From: Fluviicola sp.
GTDB lineage: Bacteria; Bacteroidota; Bacteroidia; Flavobacteriales_D; Crocinitomicaceae
Reading direction: 5' to 3'
Assembly: GCA_020849495.1 (NCBI GenBank)
Contig: JADLGD010000023.1
Coordinates: 1-40,826 of the forward strand
Length of the DNA: 40,826 nt
Below, piece after piece: positions 26,764 to 34,518 of this stretch (position 1 is the stretch's first letter; every line of letters starts with the position of its first letter). Position numbers and translations under genes: made by a program. Below the pieces are notes generated by a model that was not told where the DNA came from, made no database searches, and worked only from the letters and a program-made list of their open reading frames with translations.

Positions 26764-26824
26764 ATTCAACATTGTTGGTTTGATAAAACAACTGCAGCTT
26801 CGTTTCAAACGAAGGACACTTTCC

Positions 26825-26832
26825 TAGCTTTG
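26825..26832 (+). promoter_or_regulatory. -7 promoter box of the YigZ gene
   Basis: TAGCTTTG, a full match to TAnnTTTG, ends 7 nt before the ATG at 26840. Transcription would start at or just before the A of the start codon. Confidence 0.5.
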
Positions 26833-26839
26833 CATTTAA

Positions 26840-27457
26840 ATGCAACAAACAGGAACAACATACCTCACAATAGCAGCTATGAGTGAAGGATTCTACAAAG
26901 AAAAGGGATCCAAGTTCTTGGCATTTGCACATCCTTGCACGAATGAAGAGGATGCAAAAAAAATCATCCAACAATTACGCAAAGAACATTTTCAAGCAGT
27001 TCATGTCTGTTCCGCTTTTCGTTTTGGAAGCGACAAGAAGAAATACCGCTCAAGTGACGATGGTGAACCTTCCAATTCTGCTGGCCCACCAATTCTTGGA
27101 CAGCTATTATCATTCGACGTGACAAATGTACTAATTGCAGTTGTTCGTTATTACGGTGGTACCAACTTAGGTGTTGGTGGTTTGATCAACGCTTACAAAA
27201 CGGCTGCAAAAGAAGCATTGGAAAATGCAACAATTATTGAACAAGAAGATCAATACAGCATTGAACTGCATTTCGATTACAACTTGATGCCAGCTGTCAT
27301 GAGCATTATGAAACAAGCCAGTTGTAAAATAACCGATCAACAATTTGAATTAACGTGTGTTTTGAAATTCATCATGCCACTCTCACAATCATCCATCCTT
27401 GAAAAACTAAAGGATTTAGACAACATTAAAGTCATAGAACATGGAATTAGCGAATAA
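26840..27457 (+). CDS. yigZ: YigZ/IMPACT family protein (UPF0029)
   Basis: A 205-aa protein of the conserved IMPACT/YigZ family. Residues 10-about 120 hold the UPF0029 domain: EGFYKEKGSKFLAFAHP, then AFRFGSDKKKYRSSDDGEPS, AGPPILGQL and AVVRYYGGTNLGVGGLINAY, all family hallmarks. A C-terminal ferredoxin-like domain (about 140-205) follows. The role is not settled; the eukaryotic homologue affects translational control. It starts with ATG 7 nt after a perfect promoter box and overlaps the following peptidase gene by 17 nt, so the two should be one operon. Confidence 0.92.
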   Translation: MQQTGTTYLTIAAMSEGFYKEKGSKFLAFAHPCTNEEDAKKIIQQLRKEHFQAVHVCSAFRFGSDKKKYRSSDDGEPSNSAGPPILGQLLSFDVTNVLIAVVRYYGGTNLGVGGLINAYKTAAKEALENATIIEQEDQYSIELHFDYNLMPAVMSIMKQASCKITDQQFELTCVLKFIMPLSQSSILEKLKDLDNIKVIEHGISE

Positions 27458-28379
27458 AGCCTTATTAGAACAATTAATTGCCGTTCAAGGCGTAGCAAGT
27501 GATGAAAGTAATATCAAAGCATTCATAAAAGAATACGTTGAGCAAAACAAAGAGAAGTGGGTGAATCAACCCCAAATCATTGAAGGAAAAGGCTTTCAAG
27601 ATACCTTGATGCTTGTATTTGGCAAACCACGCACAGCGATTTATGCACATATTGATACCATTGGTTATTCAACTGGTTACCACAAAGAATTGATCCGAGT
27701 GGGCGGACCAAAACACATTGATGGCACTCATTTAGTTGGAAAAGACAGTTCAGGCGATGTAGAAGTTGAATTAATGGTCATAGAAAACGAAGATGGAAGC
27801 AACAGTATTCAATATGTTTCAGAAAAAGAATTGGATCGTGGCACCTTGCTTTCTTTCAAACCCAATTTTAGAGAAACGGAAGAATACATCCAATCTCCCT
27901 ACATGGATAATCGCTTAGGGGTTTTTGTTGCCTTACAAATCGCAGAAACGCTTACAGATGGAGCGATTGTTTTTTCTACTTATGAAGAACATGGAGGCAA
28001 TACCGTTGGAAATTGCGCAAACTATTTGTTAGAACATTTTGGCGTTGATCAAGCTTTGATTGCGGATATAACTTGGGTTACTACTGGTGTGGTTCATAAT
28101 GGCGGAGTTGCAATATCCATGCGTGACAGTATGTTACCAAGAAGAAGTTACTTAAATCGTATTATCCAATTAGCTTCCATAACTAAAATTCCTTTTCAAC
28201 TAGAAGTGGAATCTGCAGGAGGAAGTGATGGTTCTGTCATCCAAAAATCTGATTTACCCATTGATTGGTGTTTTATAGGTGCACCTGAAGACAATGTGCA
28301 TACTCCAGATGAAAAAGTCTTTAAAAGCGATATTCAATCCATGATAGATTTATACAAACATTTGATGGTTCACCTTTAA
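27441..28379 (+). CDS. M42-like (MH clan) metallo-aminopeptidase
   Basis: A 312-aa di-zinc peptidase of the M20/M28/M42 group. Ligand motifs in order are AHIDTIG (His/Asp, near residue 70), SPYMDNRLGVF (bridging Asp, about 155), STYEEHGG (catalytic Glu and Glu ligand, about 180), ALIADITW (Asp, about 207) and the final DNVHTPDE (His, about 295). The order and the SPYMDNRLG motif fit M42 aminopeptidases (PepA/FrvX-like). Likely cytoplasmic, trimming peptides. Its start overlaps yigZ by 17 nt and its TAA shares TTAA with the stop of the convergent lipoprotein gene (4-nt overlap). Confidence 0.85.
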   Translation: MELANKALLEQLIAVQGVASDESNIKAFIKEYVEQNKEKWVNQPQIIEGKGFQDTLMLVFGKPRTAIYAHIDTIGYSTGYHKELIRVGGPKHIDGTHLVGKDSSGDVEVELMVIENEDGSNSIQYVSEKELDRGTLLSFKPNFRETEEYIQSPYMDNRLGVFVALQIAETLTDGAIVFSTYEEHGGNTVGNCANYLLEHFGVDQALIADITWVTTGVVHNGGVAISMRDSMLPRRSYLNRIIQLASITKIPFQLEVESAGGSDGSVIQKSDLPIDWCFIGAPEDNVHTPDEKVFKSDIQSMIDLYKHLMVHL

Positions 28380-28729
28380 AAAACGCGCTTCACTTTTGAT
28401 ACAATAATTGGAATATAAGATGAACATTCCTTTGAGCTTTTCATAATAGACACAACGTAGTTAAATCTTATTTTGATTCCATCTTTTTGGAAACGCTTTT
28501 TCAATCCTTGAACCATGAAACTTCGTTCTACATCTCCTTGAATTACACGAACGACAGGACCACATTCATCTGTCAATTCAACAGTTCCTGTTAAACGCTC
28601 GTTACTAGATGACTGCTGTATCTCAGTTAAAGTAACCATTGAAAAATAAACCTGCTCTTTCTTTAAAGAACAGGATAAACTACTGATTATTAAAGTAATC
28701 ATTGAGATAAATAGCATCAGTGATTTCAT
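28376..28729 (-). CDS. Small lipoprotein of unknown function
   Basis: A 117-aa protein starting MKSLMLFISMITLIISSLSC, a type II signal peptide with lipobox SSLSC (lipidated Cys20). The mature part is about 97 residues, with no charged acidic cluster after the Cys (SLKKEQ), and includes TGTVELTDECGPVVRVIQG and KKRFQKDGIKIRFNY, beta-rich by pattern. I do not recognise the family. The ATG at 28729 is chosen because the signal peptide begins there, 11 nt after the BaiN-like gene's stop, so both form an operon. It overlaps the convergent peptidase gene by 4 nt. Confidence 0.7.
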   Translation of the reverse strand: MKSLMLFISMITLIISSLSCSLKKEQVYFSMVTLTEIQQSSSNERLTGTVELTDECGPVVRVIQGDVERSFMVQGLKKRFQKDGIKIRFNYVVSIMKSSKECSSYIPIIVSKVKRVF

Positions 28730-28740
28730 CTTCAGATATT

Positions 28741-29958
28741 TTAAGTCAAACAATTTTTACCAGCAATAGAAGAAGTTGTCCAAGCAGCTTGAAAATTAAA
28801 TCCACCTGTAATCCCATCTATATCCATTGCTTCTCCAGCAAAAAATAAACCAGGATAATTCTTCGCTTGCATCGTTTTTACATCAATTTCACTTAAATCA
28901 ACTCCACCAGCTGTGACGAACTCTTCTTTAAAGGTTGTTTTACCTTCCATTTTGTATGCATCGTTGACCAACAATTCTGCTAAACGATTGGCTTGTTTTG
29001 GACCTAAATCCGACCAACGTAATTGAGTTGAGAAACCAATTTTGAGCAGAAGAAATTCCCATAAACGCGATTTCAACCCAAATAATGGTGCATTTACGAC
29101 TAATTTATTGGATGAACTTTGCTCTTGGATGACTCTTAAACAAGCCTCCGCTTTCAAATCACCTGTCCAGTTCACTAAAACGGTAGCATTGTATCCTTTT
29201 TCAGCTAAAATACGTGCTCCAAATGCAGAACATTTCAATATAGCTGGGCCACTCATACCCCAATGTGTAATCAATAAAGGTCCACTACTACTCCATTTCT
29301 CGCCAGCAATTTTCACACTAGCATGTTCCGTTACAATTCCCATCAATTCTTTGATCGATTCATTGGGCATATTAAAGGTGAAAAGCGAAGGCAGAGGATC
29401 AATAATCTTTAAATTCAACGAATTCAATGCTTCAAACCCAGTAATTTTTGGTTGTCCACCAACGGTAAACAATACCGCTTTTGCAATGTATTGATTGGAA
29501 TCGGTTTCAACTAACCAATGATTGTTTTCACAAGGTGTGATCTTTACCACCTTTTGGTGCAAGTGTGTTTCAATGTGAAAACGCTTCATTTGGGTTGTGA
29601 AACAATCAATGATGGTTTGAGAATCATTTGTTTCAGGAAAGTAACAACCATCTGGATAAAGTCGCAATTTGACACCTTTTGCTTCAAGCCAATGCTTCAT
29701 ATCTGCACTTGAAAACGAATAAAAGGCTTTTTTCAGAAAACGTTCTCCTCTAGGGTAATTTTTACTCAATTCAACGGGGTCGGAAATAACATTTGTAACG
29801 TTACAGCGTCCTCCACCAGAAATTTTGACTTTAGAAAGCACTTTGTTTGACTTTTCTAGAATGATGATTTTAGCAGACGGATGATTCTCAGCGGCATGAA
29901 TTGCTCCAAAACAACCAGCGGCACCAGCACCCACAACAATCACGTCTACTTTTTCCAT
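28741..29958 (-). CDS. BaiN/HI0933 family NAD(P)/FAD-dependent oxidoreductase
   Basis: A 405-aa flavoprotein. It opens with a Rossmann motif (VDVIVVGAGAAGCFGAIHAAE), has the family motif ISGGGRCNVTN (about residues 46-56) and ends with the second FAD-binding motif LFFAGEAMDIDGITGGFNFQ. These define the HI0933/YhiN/BaiN group, whose general role is uncertain; one member (BaiN) works in bile-acid metabolism in gut clostridia, which need not apply here. It is followed 11 nt downstream by a small lipoprotein gene. A strong terminator of an upstream minus-strand unit lies about 50 nt before its ATG. Confidence 0.9.
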   Translation of the reverse strand: MEKVDVIVVGAGAAGCFGAIHAAENHPSAKIIILEKSNKVLSKVKISGGGRCNVTNVISDPVELSKNYPRGERFLKKAFYSFSSADMKHWLEAKGVKLRLYPDGCYFPETNDSQTIIDCFTTQMKRFHIETHLHQKVVKITPCENNHWLVETDSNQYIAKAVLFTVGGQPKITGFEALNSLNLKIIDPLPSLFTFNMPNESIKELMGIVTEHASVKIAGEKWSSSGPLLITHWGMSGPAILKCSAFGARILAEKGYNATVLVNWTGDLKAEACLRVIQEQSSSNKLVVNAPLFGLKSRLWEFLLLKIGFSTQLRWSDLGPKQANRLAELLVNDAYKMEGKTTFKEEFVTAGGVDLSEIDVKTMQAKNYPGLFFAGEAMDIDGITGGFNFQAAWTTSSIAGKNCLT

Positions 29959-29990
29959 GTTCTATTTTCCAGTTCTTAAAAACCAAACTC

Positions 29991-30031
29991 AAATAAAAAG
30001 AAAAAGACCGCCAATCTTTCGACTAGCAGTC
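29991..30031 (-). terminator. Intrinsic terminator with GAAA loop after the 27-aa ORF
   Basis: On the minus strand GACTGC-TAGTC and GATTG-GCGGTC form an 11-bp stem (with G-U pairs) closed by a GAAA tetraloop, followed by TTTTTCTTTTT. The stop codon of the 27-aa ORF lies inside the 5' arm of the stem. Confidence 0.75.
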
Positions 30032-30106
30032 CCTTTCTCTTAACCTGTAGATGTTAATAATTGATCCGTTGCATTCTTTAACGGGGATACTTTCAAAAGG
30101 TTTCAT
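30023..30106 (-). CDS. Possible 27-aa peptide ORF ending in a terminator
   Basis: An ATG-started ORF of 27 codons, beginning MKPFESIPVKECNG and ending YRLRERDC. It has two cysteines, one at the very C-terminus, no hydrophobic helix and a charged C-terminal end. It is preceded by an A-rich leader typical of this phylum and a near-consensus -7 box (TACGTTTT on the minus strand, 30138-30145). The stop codon falls inside the 5' arm of a strong GAAA-loop terminator, so ribosomes finishing the ORF would cover the stem. It is thus either a short independent mRNA, a leader peptide governing read-through into the BaiN-like gene, or an sRNA with a chance ORF. Confidence 0.45.
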   Translation of the reverse strand: MKPFESIPVKECNGSIINIYRLRERDC

Positions 30107-30178
30107 TTTATTTTTCTTTTTTTTTGAAAAAAGTTTCAAAACGTAACAAAAGTCACTTTTTAAGAAAAGGTAGAGTCG

Positions 30179-30186
30179 TAGATTTG
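30179..30186 (+). promoter_or_regulatory. -7 promoter box of the DUF983-crp operon
   Basis: TAGATTTG, a full match to TAnnTTTG, 20 nt before the DUF983 ATG. Confidence 0.55.
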
Positions 30187-30206
30187 TAGCTCAAAACACT
30201 CATTGT

Positions 30207-30605
30207 ATGTTAGGCAAAGGCAGTAGACTTTACAGTATTCGCACCTTTACATGTCCAAGATGTCAGGAAGGTCAATTTTTTCAATCACATCCTTATGATT
30301 TGAAAAATGCGGGGAATATAATCGAACATTGTCCAAGTTGTGGGTTGAAATATGAGAAAGAACCTGGTTTTTTCTATGGCGCAATGTATGTATCTTACGC
30401 TTTAGGAGTAGCACAATTTGTTACACTTTGGGTTTCTTTCAACTTATTTTTTCCTTGGATTGGTACTTATGCTCAAATCGCCATTGTAATATTTGTTACT
30501 TTAGTACTTGCACCATTATCTTATGCATTATCTAAGATAATTTGGGCAAATCTATTTTATCATTATGACAAAGAAGCCATTGAACAGCATCGATCAGCTC
30601 ACTGA
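30207..30605 (+). CDS. DUF983 membrane protein
   Basis: A 132-aa protein with two CxxC pairs (CPRC at 16-19 and CPSC at 42-45), probably a small zinc ribbon, followed by two hydrophobic helices (about residues 60-80 and 86-108). This is the DUF983 layout; its function is unknown. The first base of its ATG lies 20 nt after a perfect promoter box. The crp/fnr-type gene begins 41 nt before its stop in another frame, so the two are cotranscribed and probably translationally coupled. Confidence 0.85.
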   Translation: MLGKGSRLYSIRTFTCPRCQEGQFFQSHPYDLKNAGNIIEHCPSCGLKYEKEPGFFYGAMYVSYALGVAQFVTLWVSFNLFFPWIGTYAQIAIVIFVTLVLAPLSYALSKIIWANLFYHYDKEAIEQHRSAH

Positions 30606-31218
30606 AGCATTCGGATACATTTTTGAACCCGCTCTTATTGCTGAGATAGATAAGTTTGGAACTTGGTACAATGTTCCTTCTCAATCCACATTCATTGATG
30701 TAGGACAAGCCATCCCAGGAATGCCTTTATTATTGAAAGGTTCTCTCAAAATTATGCGAGAAGATGAAAAGGGTGATGAAATATTGTTGTATTATATCGA
30801 AAGTGGTGACACTTGTGCAATGACCTTGACTTGTTGTATTCGCAGTTCTTCCAGTCAGATTAGAGCCGTTGTTGAAGAAGATGCAATCATGATTGTCGTT
30901 CCCACAGAAAAAATGGAAGAATGGATTGTACAGTACCGTTCTTGGCGTTCGTTTGTTCTAGATTCTTACAATAGTCGTATGAACGAATTGCTAACAGCAG
31001 TAGATTCATTAGCTTTCAAAAAACTAGATGAACGTTTGTGGAACTATTTGGTTGACAAAGTGAAAATTACTTCCAATACCGAATTAAATATCACGCACAA
31101 TGAAATTGCTGATGAATTGAATTCTTCAAGAGTTGTCATTTCACGTTTATTGAAGCAATTGGAAAACAATGGAAAAATCAGAATGCATCGCAATTCGTTG
31201 GAAGTGATTGATTTTTAA
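30565..31218 (+). CDS. Crp/Fnr family transcriptional regulator
   Basis: A 217-aa regulator. The cyclic-nucleotide-binding-like beta-roll covers residues about 30-120 (MPLLLKGSLKIMREDEKGDE), with SGDTCAMTLTCC in the ligand-facing segment. This Cys-containing motif recurs in a Bacteroidota subgroup and may bind a cofactor or sense redox state (inference). A long dimerisation helix and a winged helix-turn-helix follow (ITHNEIADELNSSRVVISRLLKQLE, about 170-195). The start lies within the DUF983 gene (41-nt overlap); it is kept because the first 30 residues form the expected N-terminal helices of this subgroup. A perfect palindromic terminator follows. Confidence 0.9.
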   Translation: MTKKPLNSIDQLTEAFGYIFEPALIAEIDKFGTWYNVPSQSTFIDVGQAIPGMPLLLKGSLKIMREDEKGDEILLYYIESGDTCAMTLTCCIRSSSSQIRAVVEEDAIMIVVPTEKMEEWIVQYRSWRSFVLDSYNSRMNELLTAVDSLAFKKLDERLWNYLVDKVKITSNTELNITHNEIADELNSSRVVISRLLKQLENNGKIRMHRNSLEVIDF

Positions 31219-31251
31219 GCATCATCAACTTCTTACATAAATACTATGAGT

Positions 31252-31280
31252 CGGGTAATATTGCAATATTACCCGTTTTT
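31252..31280 (+). terminator. Palindromic intrinsic terminator of the crp-type gene
   Basis: A perfect 24-nt palindrome (31252-31275; arms CGGGTAATATTG and CAATATTACCCG) followed by TTTTT, 33 nt past the stop codon. On the plus strand it acts as a terminator hairpin. Confidence 0.75.
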
Positions 31281-31290
31281 AGTATCCATA

Positions 31291-31318
31291 AAAAAACTCC
31301 CAGCCGGCAAACTGGGAG
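31291..31318 (-). terminator. Intrinsic terminator of the MuiA-like gene
   Basis: On the minus strand CTCCCAG and CTGGGAG form a 7-bp stem around an 8-nt loop, followed by TTTTTT. It is 24 nt past the stop codon and 16 nt from the opposing terminator. Confidence 0.8.
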
Positions 31319-31342
31319 CTTCAACATCACATTACAAAACAA

Positions 31343-33022
31343 TTATTGAAGGATGACATTCTGGTCTTTTGGATGTTTCACTTTATACGAATAAGTGATC
31401 TTCTTCGCGTCTTTTGCAGCTAGATTCACTCTCCAAATCAGCTTTCCAGACGTTTTATCGTACTCCGCTTTATCCAACGAAACCGGTTCTATAACGATTT
31501 CTGCATTGGTGGTTACAGGAATTTGATCTTCAATAACCAACTCAATTCCAGTTCCTTTTAAATTTTTGATTGAAATTTCGTAGGCAAACGTTCGTTCTTT
31601 ATCCTTGTCGATAATACGTTCTTTCATTTCTTTTTTCAATAAAATGCGTTTCACTAAAATGTTTGGATCTTTCCCTAAACTCAAACGCAAGGTGTCATTC
31701 ATGCTTGTTGGATCTAAATATGTTTCTCCCATATAAGTTCCGTCAAAGAAGATATTTGCTGATGCAGGAACGAGTTGCAATTCATCTAATTTTAAAATTT
31801 CAGCCATTAAGAATACTCCTGGATCCATTTTAGGAACTGTGTAGTATTTATAAGTTGCACTTAAGTCAGAATTGCGAACCAAAACCAAATGACTTTCACC
31901 ATCAGGATCAATCGTATAAGGTAAATCTATTTTGTATTCAGCTGAAATGACGCGATCAATCATGGTTGTGAAACTTTCAGGTGTTAGCGCTTCGCCTAAA
32001 CCTCCCATATCTTCTAAAGCTTCTTTCTCCGTAGTAGATGCTGGTGCTGTTGGAGCATTGTTGTACCCATAAGAATTTAAACGCCCGTGAATGTTATTAT
32101 TATACAAGTTGTAGTAATCTACATACCAAGGATGCAAATCGGGTTTCGTTTTATTTTGATAAGGATCATTCGTAGACAAAGTCAATTTTACATCTTCCCA
32201 TTTTTCACCTGTATTTTGAGAAATCATTGCTTTGTAAGTCAAATTCACTTTACCTGAAGTAATGTCTGCACGTAAATCATACGTTGGAACCCAAGAAGCA
32301 CCTGAAACTAAGTAAGAAACATTCACTTTGCCCGTCGCAATTTCTTTTGCTTGAATAGTTATCACAATGCGGTGGATAGGACCTTTTGGTTCGTTAGGTG
32401 TGTTTGAAGATTGATAATTCAACAAATCTTGCATGCGCTCATTCATACGCGTCAATTTGCGTTCTTTTTCTTTTCTTCTTTTTGAAAGCGCTTGTAGTTT
32501 TTTATTGATTTCATTCATTTTTACTTGATAGTAATCCATGGCTTGTTTCAACAACTGAATGGAATCATTCACTTTTCCTTGACCGCGAACAGCTCCATTG
32601 TTTTCCAAAATGGATTTACTTTTATTCAATACATCGATTTCATCTTGAATTTCTCTGATGTCGTAATTCACCATATCCAATGAATCTTGCAATACATCAA
32701 TGTCTTTGCGGATTTTAAGTGGTAAACCATTCAAATCTTGTTTCACAGGTTGCGGATAATACGTATCGTATTTGGAATCGATCAACACCACATTTCCAAA
32801 AGCTTTTACTTGTAAACTTCTGGGATCGATGTTCGGCGAAACACCTTCAATGATCAATTGTGTAATTCCAGGATTGACAGAGAAATTTGCTTTTCGATAT
32901 ACTTGTGCACCTTGCGTGTACACGGTTACATCAGAGATGGTAGATTTGATAATGTCTTTATCTATCGCAAAAGAGGATAAAGTAACTACCAACATTCCTA
33001 TTAGACCAACTATTTTTTTCAT
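31343..33022 (-). CDS. MuiA-like DUF4139 domain protein
   Basis: A 559-aa exported protein with a signal peptide (MKKIVGLIGMLVVTLSSFA). An N-terminal domain (DUF4140-like, about residues 25-115, with ISDVTVYTQGAQVYRKA) is followed by a coiled coil (about 95-205, many Lys/Glu/Gln) and a C-terminal DUF4139 region (about 220-559) with VSYLVSGASWVPTYDLRAD, MISQNTGEKWEDVKLTLST and YSYKVKHP. This is the mucoidy-inhibitor MuiA-like family of unknown mechanism. A loop rich in Asn, Ala and Pro near residue 310-330 breaks the middle. Single-gene unit between two minus-strand terminators. Confidence 0.85.
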   Translation of the reverse strand: MKKIVGLIGMLVVTLSSFAIDKDIIKSTISDVTVYTQGAQVYRKANFSVNPGITQLIIEGVSPNIDPRSLQVKAFGNVVLIDSKYDTYYPQPVKQDLNGLPLKIRKDIDVLQDSLDMVNYDIREIQDEIDVLNKSKSILENNGAVRGQGKVNDSIQLLKQAMDYYQVKMNEINKKLQALSKRRKEKERKLTRMNERMQDLLNYQSSNTPNEPKGPIHRIVITIQAKEIATGKVNVSYLVSGASWVPTYDLRADITSGKVNLTYKAMISQNTGEKWEDVKLTLSTNDPYQNKTKPDLHPWYVDYYNLYNNNIHGRLNSYGYNNAPTAPASTTEKEALEDMGGLGEALTPESFTTMIDRVISAEYKIDLPYTIDPDGESHLVLVRNSDLSATYKYYTVPKMDPGVFLMAEILKLDELQLVPASANIFFDGTYMGETYLDPTSMNDTLRLSLGKDPNILVKRILLKKEMKERIIDKDKERTFAYEISIKNLKGTGIELVIEDQIPVTTNAEIVIEPVSLDKAEYDKTSGKLIWRVNLAAKDAKKITYSYKVKHPKDQNVILQ

Positions 33023-33073
33023 AACTAAGGATTTTTGCCACAGTACTATTTGATGGGCATTTGGTTCAACTTG

Positions 33074-33103
33074 AAATAAAAAAAGCCAACTAAAAGTTGG
33101 CTT
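33074..33103 (-). terminator. Intrinsic terminator of the glmM operon
   Basis: On the minus strand AAGCCAAC and GTTGGCTT form an 8-bp stem around TTTTA, followed by TTTTTTT. It lies 18 nt past the glmM stop. Confidence 0.85.
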
Positions 33104-33121
33104 AAAACATCTAAAACACTT

Positions 33122-34507
33122 TTAAATCAGCGCTTTAATTTCTAAAATAATTCTATCAGCCAATTCATTTGCTGCTTGTAAATCTTTACTTTCGGTGTAC
33201 ACTCGAATGATTGGTTCCGTATTACTTTTACGTAAATGCACCCATTCTTTTCCAATGTAAATTTTTACACCGTCTGTAGTATCTACTTCTTCCTGTTCAT
33301 AGTTTTTTGCCATCGTAGCAAGGATTCCATCCACATTGATACCTGGTGTCAATTCTATTTTCTTCTTTGCCATCTCGTAATTTGGATACGAAGCACGCAA
33401 AGCAGTCATACTCATTTTCTTATTGGCTAAATGGGTCAAAAACAAAGCAATCCCAACCAAAGAATCACGTCCATAATGCAATTCAGGATAAATGATTCCA
33501 CCATTTCCTTCACCACCAATGACAGCATTTACAGCTTTCATTTTTTCAACCACATTGACTTCACCTACAGCAGCAGCTGCATAAGTGCATCCTACTTCTT
33601 CAGTGATATCACGCAACGCTCTTGTAGAACTTAAATTGGAAACCGTAGCTCCTTTTCTTCTTGACAAGATGTATTCTGCAACAGCTACTAAAGTGTATTC
33701 TTCACCAAACATACTTCCATCTTCATTCACTAAAGCTAATCGGTCCACATCTGGATCTACTGTGATTCCTAAATGTGCATTGGATGCTTTTACTTTCGAA
33801 GAAAGTTCTGTTAAATGCTCAGGTAAAGGTTCCGGATTGTGGGGAAAATGTCCAGTTGGTTCGCAATACAATTCAACAACTTGTTCAACTCCCAAAGCTT
33901 TTAACATCGCTGGAACGACAATTCCTCCTGTAGAATTTACTGCATCAACCACTACTTTGAAATTTGCAGCTTTGATTGCATTGACATCTACATCATCCAA
34001 TTCCAAGATAGACTGTATATGTCGATCAATGGCATCTTTATCTTCTGTTACTTTACCCAAATCATCAACTTCAGCAAAGGAGAAAGCTCCTGCATCAGCG
34101 ATGCGCATTAAATCTTCACCTTCAGCACCGGAAATAAACTCACCTTTCTCATTCAACAATTTCAACGCATTCCATTGTTTGGGATTATGAGAAGCCGTTA
34201 GAATAATTCCTCCTTGCGCTTTGTGATAAGGTACAGCAACTTCAACCGTTGGAGTTGTAGACAAACCTAAATTGATCACATCAATTCCAAGTCCTACTAA
34301 AGTATTGATTACTAAAGAAGCAATCATTTCACCAGAAAGGCGCGCATCACGTCCTACAACAACAGTCAATTTTGTTGAAGGAAATCGATTTTTCAACCAA
34401 GTACCGTAAGCAGCCGCAAATTGAACAGCATCAATTGGAGTCAGCGCATCACCTGGGTTTCCACCAATCGTACCGCGAATTCCTGAAATGGATTTGATAA
34501 GTGTCAT
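33122..34507 (-). CDS. glmM: Phosphoglucosamine mutase
   Basis: A 461-aa phosphohexomutase of the Bacteroidota GlmM type, starting MTLIKSISGIRGTIGG. The catalytic serine is Ser106 in TASHNP, the metal site is DPDVDRLA (about residue 245), the sugar loop is GGEGNGG and the phosphate loop is KSNTEPIIR. GlmM makes glucosamine-1-phosphate from glucosamine-6-phosphate for UDP-GlcNAc and peptidoglycan. It is the last gene of the operon TPR protein-ribH-glmM, 11 nt after ribH. Substrate assignment follows from family resemblance to GlmM and from the presence of a separate mutase at 3318-4727. Confidence 0.88.
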   Translation of the reverse strand: MTLIKSISGIRGTIGGNPGDALTPIDAVQFAAAYGTWLKNRFPSTKLTVVVGRDARLSGEMIASLVINTLVGLGIDVINLGLSTTPTVEVAVPYHKAQGGIILTASHNPKQWNALKLLNEKGEFISGAEGEDLMRIADAGAFSFAEVDDLGKVTEDKDAIDRHIQSILELDDVDVNAIKAANFKVVVDAVNSTGGIVVPAMLKALGVEQVVELYCEPTGHFPHNPEPLPEHLTELSSKVKASNAHLGITVDPDVDRLALVNEDGSMFGEEYTLVAVAEYILSRRKGATVSNLSSTRALRDITEEVGCTYAAAAVGEVNVVEKMKAVNAVIGGEGNGGIIYPELHYGRDSLVGIALFLTHLANKKMSMTALRASYPNYEMAKKKIELTPGINVDGILATMAKNYEQEEVDTTDGVKIYIGKEWVHLRKSNTEPIIRVYTESKDLQAANELADRIILEIKALI

Positions 34508-34518
34508 TCGAATAAATA

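Noticed and set aside
33585..34190. 201-aa plus-strand ORF opposite glmM
   Set aside because: Entirely antisense to a well-conserved enzyme, Ser/Thr-rich low-complexity translation, no promoter box nearby.
33122..34507. glmM as a duplicate of the mutase at 3318-4727
   Set aside because: Motifs and N-termini differ clearly (SISGIRGTIGG versus KFGTDGWRAII), so these are separate subfamilies and not a recent duplication.
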